Shown: piece by piece, positions 8,587-15,984 of the stretch
Position numbering within the stretch: position 1 is the stretch's first letter
How the letters are laid out: every line of letters starts with the position of its first letter
Source of the DNA: Diaminobutyricibacter sp049994905
Lineage (GTDB): Bacteria; Actinomycetota; Actinomycetes; Actinomycetales; Microbacteriaceae
DNA length: 64,000 nt
Direction of reading: 5' to 3'
NCBI RefSeq assembly: GCF_049994905.1
Contig: NZ_CP188258.1
Coordinates: forward strand, 1,488,001-1,552,000
The notes under the pieces: model-generated
The model's database searches: none
The model's input: the letters and a program-made list of their open reading frames with translations, nothing else
What the model was told of the DNA's origin: nothing
Translations under genes and position numbers: made by a program

Positions 8587-9513
8587 TCAGGCGGCCACCT
8601 GCGCGAGCGGCGCGTCGTCGTCGTCCGCCCATTCGTTCAGCGAACCGTCGTAGATCGCGACGTCGGCCCTGCCGAGCAGGGCGAGAACGAGAGCGTCGGC
8701 TGCGGCTGCGATGCCGCCCCCGCAGTAGGTGACGATCGGGTCGGCAGAGGCGAGCACATCCGCGAATGTGGCGCGAAGCGCATCGAGCGGCAGCAGCGCG
8801 TTCGTCTCACGCGAGACGAGGCGGCCGGCCGGTGCACTCACACTGCCGGGGATGTGGCCGAGACGGCCCCGCTGGCCGGCTTCTCCGGCGAACTCCTTGG
8901 GCGGTACAGCGCAGACGAGGGTCGCCCGCTCCTGACCGTTCACCACGTCGTGCACAAACGACTTGTCCACCCAGCGCTCGGGGCGTTCCACCGGCACGAA
9001 TGCCGTAACGGCTCGCGGCTCGACGTGACCGGTGTCGGTCGCTCGGCCTTCCGCCTTCCACTTGGTGAGCCCGCCGTCCAGAACGGCGACCCTGTCGTAG
9101 CCGAAGGCGCGGAACAGCCACCAGATGCGGGCGGCCCACGTGCCGACGACGGAGTCGTAGACGATCACGGTCGTCTGGTTGTCGATCCCGGCGGAAGCGG
9201 CGGCGGCTGCGAACTGCGCCGCATCCGGCCGGCTGAACGCGTAGGCGCCGGAGGGGTCGCTGAAGGTCTCGAGCAGGTCGGCGAACACCGAGCCGGGGAT
9301 GTGCCCGTCGACGAGGTACTGGTCCAGTCCGCTGAGCCAGGCGAGGCCGCCGTGCGGATGCGGCACCTGCAGCACGGTCGCGTCGAGGATGACGAGCCCG
9401 TCGGAACCCAGGTGGTCGGCGAGCCACTGCGTCGACACGGTCGGCCCGTCGAGGGCGGCACCGACGATCGGGGTGGTCGCGGGAGCGTCAGGGGATGCGG
9501 ATGAGCTGGTCAC
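8587..9513 (-). CDS. Thiosulfate / 3-mercaptopyruvate sulfurtransferase
   Basis: A 308-residue tandem-rhodanese protein that moves sulfane sulfur from thiosulfate or 3-mercaptopyruvate to thiophilic acceptors. The first, inactive rhodanese domain spans about residues 15-150 (HIPGSVFADL, YDSVVGTWAARIWWLFRAFG, VLDGGLTKW). The second (about 170-300) carries the catalytic loop YCGGGIAAA with its cysteine and ends in the YDGSLNEWA signature. CGGGI is closer to 3-mercaptopyruvate enzymes than to CRKGVT-type thiosulfate enzymes, but specificity is uncertain. The start is GTG 9513, 7 bases after a TAGCGT box; the frame stays open far upstream antisense to sdaA, and that extension is rejected. Confidence 0.88.
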   Translation of the reverse strand: MTSSSASPDAPATTPIVGAALDGPTVSTQWLADHLGSDGLVILDATVLQVPHPHGGLAWLSGLDQYLVDGHIPGSVFADLLETFSDPSGAYAFSRPDAAQFAAAAASAGIDNQTTVIVYDSVVGTWAARIWWLFRAFGYDRVAVLDGGLTKWKAEGRATDTGHVEPRAVTAFVPVERPERWVDKSFVHDVVNGQERATLVCAVPPKEFAGEAGQRGRLGHIPGSVSAPAGRLVSRETNALLPLDALRATFADVLASADPIVTYCGGGIAAAADALVLALLGRADVAIYDGSLNEWADDDDAPLAQVAA

Positions 9514-9520
9514 GTCGTCA

Positions 9521-9526
9521 ACGCTA
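9521..9526 (-). promoter_or_regulatory. -10 box for leaderless sulfurtransferase mRNA
   Basis: TAGCGT on the minus strand, 7 bases before the GTG at 9513. Confidence 0.45.
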
Positions 9527-9542
9527 GCCAGTGCAGGCGACG

Positions 9543-9557
9543 GGCGCTTCGAGCGCC
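9543..9557 (-). terminator. Short GC hairpin downstream of sdaA
   Basis: GGCGCT and AGCGCC form a 6-bp stem around TCG, between the sdaA stop and the sulfurtransferase promoter. There is no T-run, so its function as a terminator is uncertain. Confidence 0.25.
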
Positions 9558-9584
9558 GCAACACGTCGTAATGCGGCGGACCGG

Positions 9585-10970
9585 TCAGCACTCGATGACG
9601 TTGACGGCGAGTCCGCCTTCGCTCGTCTCCTTGTACTTCGTGGACATGTCGAGGCCGGTCTGGCGCATGGTCTCGATCACGGTGTCGAGCGAGACGAGGT
9701 GGATCCCGTCGCCGTGGAGCGCGAGCCGGGCCGCGGAGACGGCGGTCGACGACGCGATGGCGTTGCGTTCGATGCATGGGATCTGAACCAGCCCGCCGAC
9801 GGGGTCGCAGGTCAGGCCGAGATGGTGTTCCATCGCGATCTCGGCGGCGTTCTCCACCTGTCGTGGCGTTCCCCCGAGCACAGCGCACAGGGCGCCGGCC
9901 GCCATGGCGCACGCGGAGCCGACTTCGGCCTGGCAGCCTCCTTCGGCTCCGGAGATGGAGGCGTTCGCTTTGAACAGCGAGCCGATCGCCGTGGCGGTGA
10001 GGAGATATTTGCGGATGCCGTCCTGCGACGCCCCCGGAACGAACCTCATGTAGTAGTGGGCGACGGCGGGCACGATTCCCGCGGCGCCGTTGGTCGGGGC
10101 GGTCACGACGCGTCCCCCCGATGCGTTCTCTTCGTTGACGGCCAGCGCGAAGGCGTGGAGCCATTCGATGGAGGTGTCGCGCTGCGGCACGCGATCGGCG
10201 ACCTCCAGGTGCTCGCGCAGGGCGGCGGCGCGTCGCCGCACACCGAGTCCGCCCGGGAGCGTGCCGTCGCCGGCGAGCCCGTTGGCGACACATTCGGCCA
10301 TCGCCGACCAGATCAGGTCGAGCCGTTCGATCGTCTGCTTCTCGCCGTGCAGCGCGAATTCGTTGAGCCGCGCGACTTCGCAGATGGGGATGTCGAGGTC
10401 GTCGCAGATCCCGATGAGCTGGGCGGACGTGTGGTACGGAAGCGGATGCGCTGCACGAGCGGCGAGCTCGGCTTCTTCGCCGTCGCGGCGGATGAAACCG
10501 CCGCCGATCGAGTAATAGGTCTCTTCGACGAGGGGGAGCACATCCGTCGTGCCGTCCGGCCCCTGGCCCCAGGCGCTCAGGCTGAGTGCGTTGGGGTGGC
10601 CGGGCAGGCGGGTGCGCGGTTCGAACGCGATGTCGTCGCTGGAGATCGGGATGCGGTGCGTGCCCGCGAGCAGGATGGTCGCGTCGGTGCCGAGGCCGGC
10701 CCAGGCGCCGCGCACTTCGGCCGGATCGCAGGTCTCGGGGGCGATATCGGCGAGGCCCGCGATGACGGCGTCGGGTGTCCCGTGGCCGATGCCGGTCGCG
10801 CCGAGGGAGCCGTACAGGGTGCAGGTGACGTGGCTCACCTGGTCGAGGATCCCGTCGTCGGCGAGCCGGGTGGCGAACGCGCGCGCCGCACGCATCGGGC
10901 CGACAGTGTGGGAACTCGAGGGGCCGATGCCGATCGAGAAGAGGTCGAATGCCGAGACGTACGCTGTCAC
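9585..10970 (-). CDS. sdaA: L-serine ammonia-lyase, iron-sulfur, single-chain
   Basis: A 461-residue enzyme converting L-serine to pyruvate and ammonia. It has the beta domain at the N-terminus (SAFDLFSIGIGPSSSHTVGPMRAA) and the catalytic alpha domain at the C-terminus in one chain, as in E. coli SdaA. The [4Fe-4S] cysteines are visible in the alpha domain: GCQAEVGSAC, then LTCDPVGGLVQIPCIERNA. The start is GTG 10970, placed 6 bases after a TAGACT box, so the message is probably leaderless. Three copies of a 9-mer in alternating orientation lie directly upstream, suggesting control by an unidentified regulator. It supplies pyruvate from serine and may protect against serine excess. Confidence 0.95.
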   Translation of the reverse strand: MTAYVSAFDLFSIGIGPSSSHTVGPMRAARAFATRLADDGILDQVSHVTCTLYGSLGATGIGHGTPDAVIAGLADIAPETCDPAEVRGAWAGLGTDATILLAGTHRIPISSDDIAFEPRTRLPGHPNALSLSAWGQGPDGTTDVLPLVEETYYSIGGGFIRRDGEEAELAARAAHPLPYHTSAQLIGICDDLDIPICEVARLNEFALHGEKQTIERLDLIWSAMAECVANGLAGDGTLPGGLGVRRRAAALREHLEVADRVPQRDTSIEWLHAFALAVNEENASGGRVVTAPTNGAAGIVPAVAHYYMRFVPGASQDGIRKYLLTATAIGSLFKANASISGAEGGCQAEVGSACAMAAGALCAVLGGTPRQVENAAEIAMEHHLGLTCDPVGGLVQIPCIERNAIASSTAVSAARLALHGDGIHLVSLDTVIETMRQTGLDMSTKYKETSEGGLAVNVIEC

Positions 10971-10976
10971 AATCCA

Positions 10977-10982
10977 AGTCTA
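10977..10982 (-). promoter_or_regulatory. -10 box for leaderless sdaA mRNA
   Basis: TAGACT on the minus strand, 6 bases before the GTG at 10970. The -35 position falls inside the inverted repeat at 10992-11012. Confidence 0.55.
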
Positions 10983-10991
10983 CGTTCCTGC

Positions 10992-11033
10992 TCGCGCACG
11001 ATTCGTGCGCGAATGAGTGCACACGCGCACGAA
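10992..11033. promoter_or_regulatory. Operator cluster: three 9-mers in alternating orientation upstream of sdaA
   Basis: CGCGCACGA occurs at 10993-11001 and 11024-11032, and its complement TCGTGCGCG at 11003-11011. The first two form a perfect inverted repeat with 9-bp arms and a 3-base centre (10992-11012). The second and third form one with 10-bp arms 12 bases apart (11002-11033). The cluster overlaps the expected -35 region of sdaA, so repression is the simplest model. Confidence 0.6.
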
Positions 11034-11069
11034 TGCGCCGGGCGGCCCACCTGCGCGTTCGCCGCGAAT

Positions 11070-11114
11070 AAGCAACCGGGGTTGACAAAACTGGAGAAGC
11101 AACCTAAGTTGCTT
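11070..11114 (+). promoter_or_regulatory. Promoter with tandem palindromic operator of the HTH/Clp-N operon
   Basis: A near-consensus promoter, TTGACA (11082-11087), 17 bp, TAAGTT (11105-11110), lies 6 bases before the ATG at 11117. Two copies of a palindrome cover it. AAGCAACctaaGTTGCTT (11097-11114) has perfect 7-bp arms over the -10. AAGCAAC-cggg-GTTGAC (11070-11086) is a slightly degenerate copy over the -35. Their centres are 27 bp apart. Occupancy would block RNA polymerase, so autorepression by the HTH protein is likely but inferred. Confidence 0.72.
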
Positions 11115-11116
11115 AC

Positions 11117-11353
11117 ATGCCTCCCATCACACCAGATCCACTCGGCGGAGTGGCCGACGGACTGGCCTCGGTCGTCGCGCTCCGCGAACTCGCCGACCGG
11201 CTCGAAGACGCCGAAGTCGAACGCGCCCTCCGCGAAGGCTGGTCGTGGACCCAGGTCGCCGAAGCGCTCGGGGTGTCGCGGCAGGCCGCCCACAAGAAGC
11301 ACCTGCGCCGTCTCGACGACGCGGGAATCGACCTCAGGAGACGAAATGGATGA
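11117..11353 (+). CDS. Small helix-turn-helix DNA-binding protein
   Basis: A 78-residue protein with one clear helix-turn-helix at residues about 37-63 (REGWSWTQVAEALGVSRQAAHKK); the N-terminal half (ALRELADRLEDAEVERAL) is a charged helix suited to dimerisation. It is probably a transcription factor with no ligand domain of its own. The next gene, encoding a Clp N-terminal domain protein, overlaps its 3' end by 8 bases, so the two are translationally coupled. A strong promoter covered by two palindromes sits directly upstream and the mRNA looks leaderless, which suggests autoregulation. Related two-gene pairs are, from memory, common in actinobacteria; their function is not established to my knowledge. 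Confidence 0.82.
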   Translation: MPPITPDPLGGVADGLASVVALRELADRLEDAEVERALREGWSWTQVAEALGVSRQAAHKKHLRRLDDAGIDLRRRNG

Positions 11354-11819
11354 GTCCTCCTTCCCGCGGACCCTCCGTCCGATCATCAACCGTGCGGTGA
11401 GCGAGGCCCAGCGTCGCGGTGACAGCGCGGTCGAGGCGGAACACCTCCTTCTCGCGCTGGCCGACGACACCGACAAGGATCCGGCTGCGACGCTCGCCGC
11501 CGCCGGCCTCGATCACGCGGGTGTCATCCGGGTACTGCGAGCCGAGCGTGCGGCGAGCCTCCAGTCCGCGGGCGTCGCCCCGGTACCGGATGAGCGGCTC
11601 GTCTCGACGGCGCGTGTCACCCGACCGCGCTGGGGTGCATCGGCACGGCAGACCTTGGTCATCGCATCACGCATGCGCACCGGCCCGGACCGCCGGCGCC
11701 GGATGGCCGAGAAAGATCTCGCCATCGCCCTGCTCGACCTGCAGCTCGGAACGGTGCCCAGGGCGCTCGAACTGGCCGGAATCGACCGTCAGGCTCTCGT
11801 CGCAGCCCTGTCGGACTGA
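11346..11819 (+). CDS. Clp N-terminal (repeat) domain protein without ATPase
   Basis: A 157-residue protein made of a double Clp-N repeat. The first copy is about residues 8-75 (AVSEAQRRGDSAVEAEHLLLALADD) and the second about 95-155 (LVIASRMRTGPDRRRRMAEKDLAIALLDLQLG). It lacks the AAA+ domains of ClpC or ClpB, so it cannot unfold proteins itself. Stand-alone Clp-N proteins may act as adaptors or substrate- or phosphoarginine-sensing modules. AGGAGACGA precedes the ATG at 11346, which overlaps the HTH gene by 8 bases. The DrrAB-type ABC operon follows in the same direction after 124 bases. A co-regulator role with the HTH protein is inference from gene pairing. Confidence 0.85.
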   Translation: MDESSFPRTLRPIINRAVSEAQRRGDSAVEAEHLLLALADDTDKDPAATLAAAGLDHAGVIRVLRAERAASLQSAGVAPVPDERLVSTARVTRPRWGASARQTLVIASRMRTGPDRRRRMAEKDLAIALLDLQLGTVPRALELAGIDRQALVAALSD

Positions 11820-11865
11820 CGCCGCCACGCGCATCCGCTGCGGCTTTCACGGCACAGCTGCGCCT

Positions 11866-11892
11866 GTAAGCGCTGCGTAAGCCCCGTGTAAG
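11866..11892 (+). promoter_or_regulatory. Three 11-bp-phased GTAAG repeats upstream of the ABC exporter
   Basis: GTAAG begins at 11866, 11877 and 11888, an exact 11-bp period (heptads CTGTAAG, GCGTAAG, GTGTAAG with 4-bp spacers). Head-to-tail heptads one helical turn apart are the known binding pattern of SARP and some OmpR-type winged-helix activators. A SARP-type regulator gene ends about 4 kb downstream, at 15904-19206. The element lies 52-78 bp before the ATP-binding protein start. No clear -10 is seen. Confidence 0.55.
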
Positions 11893-11943
11893 TCACCCGC
11901 ACCACCATTGACATCGCACCACGCATCCACAGAAAGGATCATC

Positions 11944-12948
11944 ATGACCACCAGCTCCGACTGGGCTGTCGAAGCCCACGGGCTCGTCAAGGTCTTCGGC
12001 GACAACCGCGCGGTCGACGGCGTCGACCTCAGCGTTCGCGCCGGAACGGTCTACGGCGTGCTTGGCCCGAACGGGGCCGGCAAGACGACGACCATCAGCA
12101 TGCTCGCCACCCTGCTCAAGCCCGACGGCGGAACGGCCACCATCTTCGGCCACGACGTGCGCCGCGAACAGCAGATCGTGCGCCAGCTCATCGGTGTGAC
12201 CGCACAGTTCGCGTCGGTCGACGAGCGCCTGTCGGCCACCGAGAACCTGGTCATCTTCTCCCGCCTGCTCGGCCTCAGCCGCGCAGAGGCGAAGCGCAAG
12301 AGCGCCGAGCTGCTCGAAGAGTTCGGCCTGAGCGATGCCGCGAAGCGCCCGCTCAGCAAGTTCTCCGGCGGGATGCGCCGCCGCCTCGACCTCGCGGCGA
12401 GCCTGATCGCGCAGCCACCCCTCATCTTCCTCGACGAGCCGACCACCGGGCTCGACCCGCGCACCCGCGCCCAGATGTGGGACACCATCCGTCGCTTGGT
12501 CGCCACCGGTTCGACCGTGCTGCTCACCACGCAGTACCTCGACGAAGCCGACCAGCTCGCCGACCGCATCGCCGTGATCGACCGCGGGCGCGTCGTCGCC
12601 GAAGGCACATCGGATGAGCTGAAGGCGTCCGTGGGCGAGTCCTCCCTGCAGCTGCGACTCGCCGACCCCGCAGACATGGAGGACGCGCGCCGCGCGATCA
12701 CCTCCGTGCTCGGCGTCGAGTCGGTCGTCTCGCCGGAAGGCACCCGCGTCACCGCGCCGATGCGCAACCCCGACATCGTCGCGGACCTGCTCGTCACCTT
12801 CCGCGAAGCCGGCATCCACCTCACCGAGATGTCCGTGCAGAAGCCGACGCTCGACGAGGTGTTCCTCACACTCACCGGGCACGGGGTCGACGACGAGAAG
12901 TCCGACGACGCCACCGACTCTGCAGAATCAGAAAGGGTCAGCGCATGA
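11944..12948 (+). CDS. ABC transporter ATP-binding protein, DrrA type
   Basis: A 334-residue ATPase of an ABC-2 exporter. Visible: Walker A GPNGAGKTT, Q-loop region GVTAQFASVDERLSATENL, signature FSGGMRRRLDLA, Walker B LIFLDEPTTGLD, and a C-terminal extension of about 90 residues like that of daunorubicin-resistance DrrA proteins. It would power export of a hydrophobic compound or lipid across the cytoplasmic membrane with the permease encoded next, whose start overlaps its stop by 4 bases. The ATG at 11944 follows AAAGGAT and starts the conserved fold. Three phased repeats lie upstream. The substrate cannot be told; drug and lipid export are both known for this family. Confidence 0.9.
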   Translation: MTTSSDWAVEAHGLVKVFGDNRAVDGVDLSVRAGTVYGVLGPNGAGKTTTISMLATLLKPDGGTATIFGHDVRREQQIVRQLIGVTAQFASVDERLSATENLVIFSRLLGLSRAEAKRKSAELLEEFGLSDAAKRPLSKFSGGMRRRLDLAASLIAQPPLIFLDEPTTGLDPRTRAQMWDTIRRLVATGSTVLLTTQYLDEADQLADRIAVIDRGRVVAEGTSDELKASVGESSLQLRLADPADMEDARRAITSVLGVESVVSPEGTRVTAPMRNPDIVADLLVTFREAGIHLTEMSVQKPTLDEVFLTLTGHGVDDEKSDDATDSAESERVSA

Positions 12949-13775
12949 GCGCCGTCACCGTCAACACACCGACCATCACCCCACCGTCGGAGCGCAACCT
13001 CCGCAACCACGTCAGCATCCGACAGTCCATCGCCAATTCCTTGACGATGGCATACCGCGGTGTCCTCAAGATCAAGCGCACGCCAGAGCAACTGTTCGAC
13101 GTCACGCTGCAGCCGATCATCTTCACAGTGATGTTCACCTACATCTTCGGTGGCGCGATCTCGGGAGACGTGCAGAGCTACCTGCCGATCATCATTCCGG
13201 GCATCCTCGTGCAGACCGTCATCACGACCTCGGTCGTGACCGGCGTGCAATTGCGCGAAGACATGGACAAAGGCGTGTTCGACCGCTTCAAGTCGCTGCC
13301 GATCGCACGCATAGCACCGCTCGCCGGCGCACTGCTGGCCGACACCATCCGGTACGCCATCGCAACGAGCATCACCTTCCTGATGGGCTACATCATGGGG
13401 TACCGTCCAGCGGCCGGCTTCGGGTTCGTCGTGCTCGCAGGGGTGCTCGTGATCGTCTCGTCCTGGGCGATCAGCTGGATCTTCGCCTTCTTCGGCGTGA
13501 TCGCACGAACCGCGAGCTCTGTCCAGGGCATCTCGTTCCTGATCCTGTTCCCGCTCACGTTCCTCTCGAACGCCTTCGTGCCGGTCAACACGATGCCCGA
13601 ATGGCTGCAGTGGTTCGTCAACATCAATCCGGTGTCTCACCTGGTGACTGCGGTGCGGGACCTGGCCAACAACGGCGTGTTCGGCGTCGACGCCTGGACG
13701 GCACTTCTCGGCGCCGCCGTGATCGTGCTGGTGTTCGCCCCTCTGACGGTGCGAGCCTATATGCGCAAGGCTTGA
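12945..13775 (+). CDS. ABC-2 type transporter permease, DrrB type
   Basis: A 276-residue membrane protein with about six hydrophobic segments and the ABC-2 signature region (GIEFxx-like stretch replaced here by GISFLILFPLTFLSNAFVPVNTMPEWLQWF), ending INPVSHLVTAVRDLANN, typical of the DrrB/ABC-2 family. The N-terminus is cytosolic (RNHVSIRQSIANSLTMAYRGVLKIKRTPEQL). The start overlaps the stop of the ATPase gene (ATGA), so the two subunits are translationally coupled. The first PH-domain gene follows after 29 bases and is probably in the same transcript. Transport specificity is unknown. Confidence 0.9.
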   Translation: MSAVTVNTPTITPPSERNLRNHVSIRQSIANSLTMAYRGVLKIKRTPEQLFDVTLQPIIFTVMFTYIFGGAISGDVQSYLPIIIPGILVQTVITTSVVTGVQLREDMDKGVFDRFKSLPIARIAPLAGALLADTIRYAIATSITFLMGYIMGYRPAAGFGFVVLAGVLVIVSSWAISWIFAFFGVIARTASSVQGISFLILFPLTFLSNAFVPVNTMPEWLQWFVNINPVSHLVTAVRDLANNGVFGVDAWTALLGAAVIVLVFAPLTVRAYMRKA

Positions 13776-13804
13776 CACCCTGGGACAGCGAAAGAGGGCT
13801 CCTC

Positions 13805-14359
13805 ATGACCGACGCATCCGCATCCGCCGCAGCATCCAGCGCGTCCGCGCCACTGACGGTCGGATCGATCGCGGCGATGGTGAAGGAGCCCTCTGGTCGT
13901 CCGAGCCCCAGGGCGGTGCGATTCTGGACCTGGGACGCGATCGTGGGGTGGGTCTTCTTCGTCATCCTCCAGCTGGTCTGGATGCTGGTAGCGGATGCGT
14001 GGACGGCCCCGCTGCACCTCGCGGGCCTCGCGCTCACGGGGGTCGTGGCCGTACTGCACGTGTCGATCATGCCCCGGTGGCGCTACCGGGTGCACCGGTG
14101 GGAGATCACCGACGACGCGATCTTCGTGCGATCCGGATGGCTGACGCAGGAGACACGCGTCGCCCCGATCGCGCGGCTGCAGACCGTGGATGCCCGGCGC
14201 GGCTTCCTCTCACGGATGATGGGGCTGACCAGCGTCACCATCACGACCGCGTCGTCGGCCGGGGCCCTCACCATCCACGCTCTCGACGATGCGGTCGCCC
14301 GTGAGGTCGTCGCGGTCCTCGCGGAGGTCGCCCAGCACAGCGACGGCGACGCGACATGA
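13805..14359 (+). CDS. Bacterial PH-domain membrane protein (YdbS-like)
   Basis: A 184-residue protein with two transmembrane segments (residues about 45-63 and 68-88) followed by one bacterial PH_2 domain (about 90-175: WRYRVHRWEITDDAIFVRSGWLTQETRVAPIARLQTVDARRGFLSRMMGL). The domain keeps the pattern RV.PI.R.Q.V....G...R..GL of the DUF304/bPH2 family. It overlaps the next, larger PH-domain gene by 4 bases (ATGA), the same small-plus-large pairing as YdbS and YdbT of Bacillus subtilis. Genetic work has linked that pair to resistance to bacteriocin-like compounds, as I recall. The location after an ABC exporter suggests an envelope-defence operon, which is inference. Confidence 0.83.
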   Translation: MTDASASAAASSASAPLTVGSIAAMVKEPSGRPSPRAVRFWTWDAIVGWVFFVILQLVWMLVADAWTAPLHLAGLALTGVVAVLHVSIMPRWRYRVHRWEITDDAIFVRSGWLTQETRVAPIARLQTVDARRGFLSRMMGLTSVTITTASSAGALTIHALDDAVAREVVAVLAEVAQHSDGDAT

Positions 14360-15984
14360 CCGCCGGCGCGGCAGCCCCCGCCGACGGGACCGCTCCCGAG
14401 TCGGGCGAGGCGCCCGAACCGGGCGAGCCGTGGAAGCGACTCAACCCGCGCATGCTGATGGTGCATCCGTTGCGCGAGCTCATCCGTTACCTGCCGGTGC
14501 TGCTCATCGCGCTCGTCGCGGGCGCCGCGGGTGGTGAGCCGTGGTGGGTGTATGCGCTCTCCGCGCTCGGTATCGTCTTCGGCATCCTCCGGTTCTTCAC
14601 GACCACCTACCGTTTCACCCCGACGCATGTGCAGGTGCGCAGCGGCGTGCTCAATCGCCGCACGCTGTCGGTACCACGCGACCGCATCCGGAGCGTCGAC
14701 GTCGACTCGACGCTCCTGCACCGCATCTTCGGTGTGGCGATCGTGAAGGTCGGGACGGGTGCGTCGCACGGCCAGGACGAGCTCGAGTTCAACGCCGTCG
14801 CCCTGCGTGATGTTCCGGCACTGCGCACCGAACTGCTGCCGATCGCGAACGTCTCCGACGCAAGCGGTTCGGAGATGGATGAGGCGGTTACCGGCACCGG
14901 CGACGGCAGCGCCGCGGCCGGCCCATCCAATCTGAGCCACTGGCAGCCGGGCTGGGTGCGTTACGCACCACTGACCCTGTCGGGAGCGGCGTCGATCTTC
15001 GTCGTCGTCGTGTTCCTGTTCCAGGTGCAGTTCTTCGAGGGCGGCCTCGTCACCCGCCTTCCGATCGTGCAGCAGGCGATCGGTTTCGTCGCCCACCTGC
15101 CCGTGCTGACCACCGCACTCTGGGGCGCCGCGGGGCTGGTCGTCGTCGCGTCGGTCGTGGCGATGGTGCGCTACGCGCTGAGCTACGGCGGATTCGGCAT
15201 CCATCGGGTGGATGCATCCACACTCCACATCACCCACGGACTGCTCCGCACCCGCCAGATCACCCTCGACGAGACACGCCTCCGCGGCGTGCAGCTCTCG
15301 GAGCCTCTCTCGCTCCGTGTCGTGGGTGCTGCCTCTGCCCACGCCATCATGACCGGGCTCGGAAGGCAGCGCGGCGGGGTCGCCCTGCTCGCGCCGCCGG
15401 GCCCGCGGGACGAGGCCGTGCGCATCGCAGCCCACGTTCTCGGCACGCGGGAACCGCTGGAAGCGGACCTCATCTCGCACGGACCACGTGCGCGCCTGCG
15501 CCGATTCACCCGCGCTGCGACGTTCGCGGGCATCCTCGCAGCCGCGGCCCTCGTGCTCGAACTCCTGGGAATCGTGGGCTCACCGGTCTGGTGGGCGTTC
15601 GTCGTGATCGTGCCCGCGTCGGCCCTGCTCGCGGGCGACCGGTACCGCGGCCTCGGTCATCTGCTGCTGCCCGGTCGTCTCGTCGCCCGCAGCGGCTCGC
15701 TGAACCGCAGGCGCACGGTGCTGTCCACAGAGGGGATCATCGGGTGGACCATCCGTCGCACGTTCTTCCAGCGTCGCGCAGGCCTTGCCACACTGATCGC
15801 GACGACAGCTGCCGGACGCCACCGGTATGCGATTCCGGACCTGCCCGCCGCTGACGTCTGGCCCCTGATCGAAGCGGTCAGCCTCAAGCGGCCGGGTGGG
15901 CCTCTACTGGCGAGCGGCGCGGCCGAGCAGGTCGATCACGCGATCGACGGCATCGTCGCGGGTGAGGGCCCCGGCCGACGATAG
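14356..15984 (+). CDS. Large PH-domain membrane protein (YdbT-like)
   Basis: A 542-residue membrane protein with three bacterial PH_2 units separated by pairs of transmembrane helices: one around residues 80-150 (RFTPTHVQVRSGVLNRRTLSVPRDRIRSVDVD), a second around 280-350 (IHRVDASTLHITHGLLRTRQITLDETRLRGVQL) and a third around 430-510 (LVARSGSLNRRRTVLSTEGIIGWTIRRTFFQRRAGL). This matches YdbT architecture. The start overlaps the preceding small PH gene by 4 bases. The last 27 codons overlap the 3' end of the convergent SARP gene by 81 bp, with both frames open. A role in envelope maintenance is inferred only from the family and neighbours. Confidence 0.82.
   Translation: MTAGAAAPADGTAPESGEAPEPGEPWKRLNPRMLMVHPLRELIRYLPVLLIALVAGAAGGEPWWVYALSALGIVFGILRFFTTTYRFTPTHVQVRSGVLNRRTLSVPRDRIRSVDVDSTLLHRIFGVAIVKVGTGASHGQDELEFNAVALRDVPALRTELLPIANVSDASGSEMDEAVTGTGDGSAAAGPSNLSHWQPGWVRYAPLTLSGAASIFVVVVFLFQVQFFEGGLVTRLPIVQQAIGFVAHLPVLTTALWGAAGLVVVASVVAMVRYALSYGGFGIHRVDASTLHITHGLLRTRQITLDETRLRGVQLSEPLSLRVVGAASAHAIMTGLGRQRGGVALLAPPGPRDEAVRIAAHVLGTREPLEADLISHGPRARLRRFTRAATFAGILAAAALVLELLGIVGSPVWWAFVVIVPASALLAGDRYRGLGHLLLPGRLVARSGSLNRRRTVLSTEGIIGWTIRRTFFQRRAGLATLIATTAAGRHRYAIPDLPAADVWPLIEAVSLKRPGGPLLASGAAEQVDHAIDGIVAGEGPGRR

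Noticed and set aside
9514..11088. Upstream extension of the sulfurtransferase frame across sdaA
   Set aside because: The extension is Arg-rich noise antisense-shifted against a clear sdaA gene, and the family start is at GTG 9513 next to a -10 box.
9531..11345. A very long plus-strand frame running antisense through sdaA into the Clp-N gene
   Set aside because: Only the last 157 codons (from 11346) resemble a protein. The upstream part is the mirror of sdaA and has the low-complexity composition typical of high-GC antisense frames.
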